DNA of 64,000 nt from assembly GCA_010279815.1 (NCBI GenBank), contig QEOQ01000307.1, forward strand, positions 194,654-258,653, in the 5' to 3' direction. The notes beneath the pieces are model-generated. The model was not told where the DNA came from. It was given only the letters and a program-made list of their open reading frames with translations, and did no database searches. The translations under genes were made by a program, and so were the position numbers. This DNA comes from Brachionus plicatilis. Its lineage: Eukaryota > Rotifera > Eurotatoria > Ploima > Brachionidae. Shown piece by piece: positions 59,601-64,000 of this stretch (positions within the stretch are counted from its first letter, which is position 1; each line of letters begins with the position of its first letter).

Positions 59601-61133
59601 GAAGCATAGCGTCTACGAAAAAAATTTCGAAAAACATTTGAAAAAGTGCAATTCAAGAGTCAAATATTTAGGTATTAAATCATTAATTAAATATTTTTTA
59701 ACCTTTTTAGACCAGAGCTATTTTATTTTCATTTTATCTAAACAAGCGGTTTGATATTTTAAATCGAGCCCCTTGACGCATATCACTTATATTTGGTTAA
59801 CCAGCAAAAACACTTTCTTATTGATATTCACCTACTTTGAAATAAGCTCTGGTTAATATCATTAAATTAAGAAACTAATTCAGCTTAGATTTTTGTTACC
59901 ACCATTGTCTTAAAAAAATAATTCGCACATCTAGGTAAGCAATAGTTCTAAAAAATTTAGGTTAATTAAAATAGCTGGTTTTTTAATAAACACTTAATGT
60001 AAAATTAAATAAAAAAGGTGATTTCGACATAAAAGACATCAACTTAAAGGATGAAGAAAACTCAGATCTTGAGCTGAAAGAATCAATACATCGACCTGAA
60101 ATAAAATCCATATCTCAAGATTCCAAAACTTATAAGCAGCTAAGTGAATGTGAGCTCAAGGCAATAATTGAATTTTTGATCCAACTAGATCAAGAGCACA
60201 ATTTTCACCATCTTGAATTTGATAAACTAGACGATAGCTTCATTAACAAGGAACTTGAGAAGAAGAACGAATTTCACCAAAAGCATTTAAAGCAAATATC
60301 CTCAATTGTGGGCCATGTAGACAAGATAATGAATGAAAATTCACAAGATGAGGAGAGCTGCTGCTTGGTTGAATTAGGAGCTGGAAGAGGAAAATTATCT
60401 TACTGGTTTGAACAGTCTAGAAAAGACAAAAAAGAACAAAAAATTGAATCCAAATTTAAAAAAGTGAATATTGTTTTATTAGAACGGGGCTCTCAAAAGC
60501 ATAAATTTGATTCTTTGTTAAAAGAAAATGTGGAAGAAAATAGCTCAGAATTTGCACGAATTCGCATAGATTTGAAAGATGTTTTTGTGAACAAGATTCC
60601 GCTCATACAAACATCTTCTAAATGTATCTTGTATGGAAAGCATGTTTGCGGTTGTGCCACTGATTTTTCGATTAGGTGTCTCAAAAATTCGCTCGAGGAT
60701 TCCTCTCAGCGGACAGTTAAAATGTTGGGCTTTTTACTGGCTCTTTGTTGTCATCATGTATGTGAATGGGATTATTTTTGCGGCAAAAAATTCCTCTACA
60801 AACTTGGAATAAACTCAAAATTGTTTTACATCATTCGAAGTATTTCAAGTTGGTCTACGAGCAGCGACCAAAATACCACTCCTGCTCCAGGTAACTTCAA
60901 TAATCTAAATCAAATTTACTAAAGATATTCGCTTAGAATTTATATTTGGTCATCGAAGACATAAAGTTGGAAGAATTTGCAAAAATATATTCGATCGAGC
61001 TAGAATCGAATATATCAAAAACGAAATATCAGCACCCAGCGGCTATGTTATTAGAACAAAGCTGTTTTATTATGTTGAACCAGAAATTACTTTGGAAAAT
61101 AGCATGCTTTATGCATATTTAGAAAATAAATAA
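56698..61133 (+). CDS. TRMT13: tRNA 2'-O-methyltransferase TRM13 homolog
   Basis: Four exons: 56698-56904, 59560-59671, 60018-60890, 60925-61133; 466 aa, phases 0, 1 and 1 fit. Exon 1 carries the N-terminal Cys/His finger (C38, C49, C60, H63: ICKHICQKKKRQC ... FCVEH). Exon 2 carries a CHHC finger (CPLDPKHSVYEKNFEKHLKKC without a break at C79-H85-H95-C99). Exon 3 begins GDFDIKDIN and holds the SAM-binding LVELGAGRGKLSYW and the GKHVCGCATD and LALCCHH blocks typical of TRM13. The enzyme 2'-O-methylates position 4 of certain tRNAs. Intron 1 is 2.65 kb. The other two introns are short, the last only 34 bases. Confidence 0.93.
58850..58940 (-). mobile_element. LINE/SINE 3' tail fragment in TRMT13 intron 1
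   Basis: Minus strand: GATGTCTTCCTAGTAAGGC, CTGCTTGCCGTAGCCG and an ATTATT tail, resembling the tails at 19930-20050 and 25722-25835. The rest of intron 1 (56905-59559) shows no gene. Confidence 0.45.
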
Positions 61134-61424
61134 ATTATGATGAAATTATTTTTTTCATCATTTTTATATCAATAAAAAAATATGGTATAAAGCTTTTTTT
61201 CTTTTTTTTGACAAGTTGCAATAATTTTACGATAATTTTACATTTTAAAAATTGAAAGTTTTTTGGCATCTTGAAGTTGATGATCAATTTAAAAAATCAT
61301 TTCAATTCAAAAAGTTTACCCTTAGATATTAATACTAATCTCTGATTTAATTTAAATAATTGTAATGTAGCATGCTTTACTTGCAATGTAGATTTAGAAA
61401 ATAAAAAAAAATTAAAAAACTTTT

Positions 61425-63960
61425 CTCTGCCAATGGGCATCAAAACTGCCCCTGCAAGGTTTCAACGTTTTATCGAAGCATGTTTACAAACATTTTTAAT
61501 CGATAATTCTCTAATAGTTTATTTGGATGACTCAATTATATTTACAAAAAGTGAAAAGAATGGGATCAATTATCATCTGGACACTGTAATGGCTGTTCTT
61601 GAAACACTGAACAAGAGATCATTAAAAGTTTCATGCAAAAAAAGTGTTCCAGTTGAATTCGAAATTCAGTTGTTGGGAAATGTTATATCCAAAGTAAAGA
61701 TTAAACCAGACCCAAATAGGGCATTGGGCCTATCGAAATACGGGAAACCAGCAACAATTAACCAACTTCAGTCCTGGTCGGGCGTTGCAAATTTTTACCG
61801 CCCATTCATTGATCACTACTCACTAATAGCCAAACCTCTATATGAGTTAATGGGTTTAAAAAGTGTACCTTAGAGCTGTCGAAAACGAAATGGGGCAGTC
61901 GATGTAAAGAAAGTACAATTAATTTGGAACAAGAAAGCCGATGAACATTTTGAGAGACCAAACGGCGTCCTAAGCAGTGAACTTGTGTTAGCTTTACCCA
62001 ATTTCGAAGGGCAAATGATTTTAACGACAGACGCATGTGACTTCGGTTACGGTGCAGTCCTCGAACAAAAATTTGACAGGTTTCCAAGGCCAATTGCATT
62101 TTTTAGCCGAAATTTTACAAAAGCTCAAAGAAAATCTGCTACAGTGGAAAAGGGGTTTCTAAGTGTGGTTGAGAGCATCTTATGTTTTCATGAATTTCTC
62201 TATGGAAGACCTTTCAAGGTCCAAACAGATCATTTACCTTTGACTTGGATAAAAAACAAGACAAATATAAGTCCTAGGTTAGAACGTTGGATGTTAAAGT
62301 TAAGCATATACAACTTTGAAATTGTCTCCAAGCTGGGTCGAGAAAACGTCGTAGCCGACATTTTATCAAGACTACCACCAGTAGATAACTTTGCAGATGA
62401 AAAATACGATTATCACGACAACTTGGTAGCAAGTATTGTAGAAATTCACGGTGAAGTCTCTTTATTATCGGATAGTCAGAATGAACATAGCATAGATGAT
62501 GCAACACAGACTACAAACAGCAGCTCTAATTCGGAGAGTGGAAAAACAAACGCCGATAGAATAGCACAATTTACAATGGTCATTTAGGAAAATCAAAGAC
62601 AAAGTCAAAAATAACCGATAGATTTTACAGACCATTTTTAAAAGATGACATCATGAGATGTGTCAATTGTTGTGATGTGTGCCAAAATATCAAGCTCACT
62701 CAGCCAGAGCGACATGCTGAGTCGATCTACTTGACATCATGTCGTCCTAATCAAATGATTTCCAGATTTGGCAGGGCCATACCCGACAAATTCATGCACT
62801 GAACAGCAGTAAAACCCCGCCAGTTGCAATTAATATAGTGGATAAATGGTGCTGTAGATATGGAATCCCGGAATCAATATTATCAGACGGGGGGAAAACA
62901 ATATCAATCAAAGCTTCTAGATCTGGTTTATGAGCATCTAGACATACGGAAGTTAAAAACAACTCTTTTTCACCCACAATATGATGGTCAAAATGAATTC
63001 ACAGTAAAAACAGTTAAGAAGATGATTGCAGCATTTGTTGATGACGACCAAATGAGTTGAGACCTTAACCTAAATAAACTGGCGTATGGTTACAATTCTA
63101 GTGAACAAAGTTTAACTGGCCAATCATCTTTTGAAATGATGTTGAAGGCCTAAAATTCCAATAGACCTAATTATACCACCTAATAACCTACTCGAAAGAG
63201 AAAAAATTTTAACTGAGTATAAGATAGTGAATGAGCACGGAGAGGTAATAGTATTGGAAGACTACGATGATAAAGTTGAAAAAAAACTCCCAGCAATGGC
63301 GACCAAGTATCTTCAAGAGCTTAAGATGAAACTAAAAAGTGCTACCAAATGGCGGCAATGAATAGAAATTGTCGAATCGACAAAACAAATTGGATCACGA
63401 CAGAAAGATCAAGAAATTTGAGTACAACATTGGAGATTACGTTTTGACGGATCATCCAAAATTGAAAAAGGGTCTTTCACATTGTCTGGCACACAAATAC
63501 CATGGACCATTTGTAGTCGTTGGAAAAAATGAGAACAGCTGCGACTTTTTAATAAAACTTGCATCAAGTCCTCGTACGAAAGTGAGACAGGTCTAGAAAA
63601 ATAGAATGAAGTACTACTTCCACAGTGGGCATAGCTTACCATATACAAGAAGAACCAGTCGACCACGACCAACCCAAAAAAGAAAGTACACCAAAAATTT
63701 GAATAATCAAAGGTGGAAGTCTATAGAAAATCAAGGTAGTAGTCTATAGAAAATCATAATGAACTTGAAAACAGTGTCACGGATTCAATTAATACGCACC
63801 CTATGTCCACAGAAAATGTGTCTTCAAGTGACAGTGATTCAGATGTCGGGTTCAAGGAAAAAATAAAAAACAAGAAGACCTTATCATGAAATCTAGCGGG
63901 GAACTAAGAAGGTCGACTCGTCAATCGAAGCCACCTGGCCGACTAGTATTTTAATCTTGC
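61425..63960 (+). mobile_element. Degenerate Ty3/gypsy retrotransposon pol region
   Basis: In order: RT from LPMGIKTAPARFQRF through YLDDSIIF (61433-61873), RNase H from LTTDACDFGYGAVLEQ to WIKNKTNISPRLERW and VADILSRLPP (61985-62587), then integrase pieces with broken frames (CVNCCDVCQNIK near 62650, SDGGKQYQ and HPQYDGQNE near 62870-62990) and an integrase C-terminal segment with YHGPFVVVG (63369-63596). There are stops and frameshifts at 61873, 62587 and 63060. No gag, protease, N-terminal RT or LTR is seen in the window. It starts about 300 bp after TRMT13. Confidence 0.92.
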
Positions 63961-64000
63961 TATTAAAGAAAAAAAAAAAATTTTTAAGTAGAGGAAATTC

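Overview
The window is an AT-rich animal nuclear segment: short GT..AG introns, conserved metazoan genes (liprin-alpha, adenosine kinase, adipose-triglyceride-lipase-like patatin, LCMT2/TYW4, TRMT13) and a dense mixture of decayed and fresh transposons. The low GC, compact genes, Penelope-like element and RHS/teneurin-like gene fit a small protostome such as a monogonont rotifer. The species assignment is inference only.

Layout. 1-2.7 kb: 3' part of a gene with an RHS repeat-associated core, a hydrophobic repeat region, two copies of a charged repeat and a C-terminal domain that looks like a polymorphic-toxin deaminase. 2.7-9.8 kb: no complete gene. It holds LINE remnants, an orphan exon that may be the tail of a second toxin-like protein, an RHS-derived scrap, a hAT-like element carrying a C2H2 finger, MITEs and a pogo/Tigger remnant. 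9.8-12.9 kb: Penelope-like retroelement with an intact RT plus GIY-YIG ORF. 12.9-16.3 kb: minisatellite of about 28 bp with a 412-bp higher-order period. 16.3-18.2 kb: older repeats and nested inverted-repeat elements. 18.2-20 kb: an inverted Penelope 5' piece joined to a dead LINE.

20.4-25 kb (-): LCMT2/TYW4 in five exons. 26.1-27.5 kb (-): adenosine kinase in six exons. 27.7-39.6 kb: four MBOAT1/2-type lysophospholipid acyltransferase genes arranged <-A <-B C-> D->. 41.2-44.5 kb (+): PNPLA2/ATGL-like lipase in nine exons. 46.6-56.2 kb (-): liprin-alpha in three coding exons, with one 5.8-kb intron full of transposons. 56.7-61.1 kb (+): TRMT13 in four exons, divergent from liprin-alpha. 61.4-64 kb (+): degenerate Ty3/gypsy pol. 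There is a 169-base assembly gap at 46061-46229 and one N at 12880.

The exon models below were assembled by hand from splice consensus, reading phase and family conservation. All nine models give an uninterrupted reading frame from start to stop (adenosine kinase 360 aa, LCMT2 705, MBOAT A/B/C/D 481/458/457/473, PNPLA 670, liprin-alpha 1206, TRMT13 466). Functionally, the MBOAT cluster and the patatin lipase form a lipid-remodelling neighbourhood (phospholipid reacylation and triglyceride lipolysis), and LCMT2 and TRMT13 are both tRNA-modification methyltransferases. No evidence of co-regulation is visible beyond proximity.
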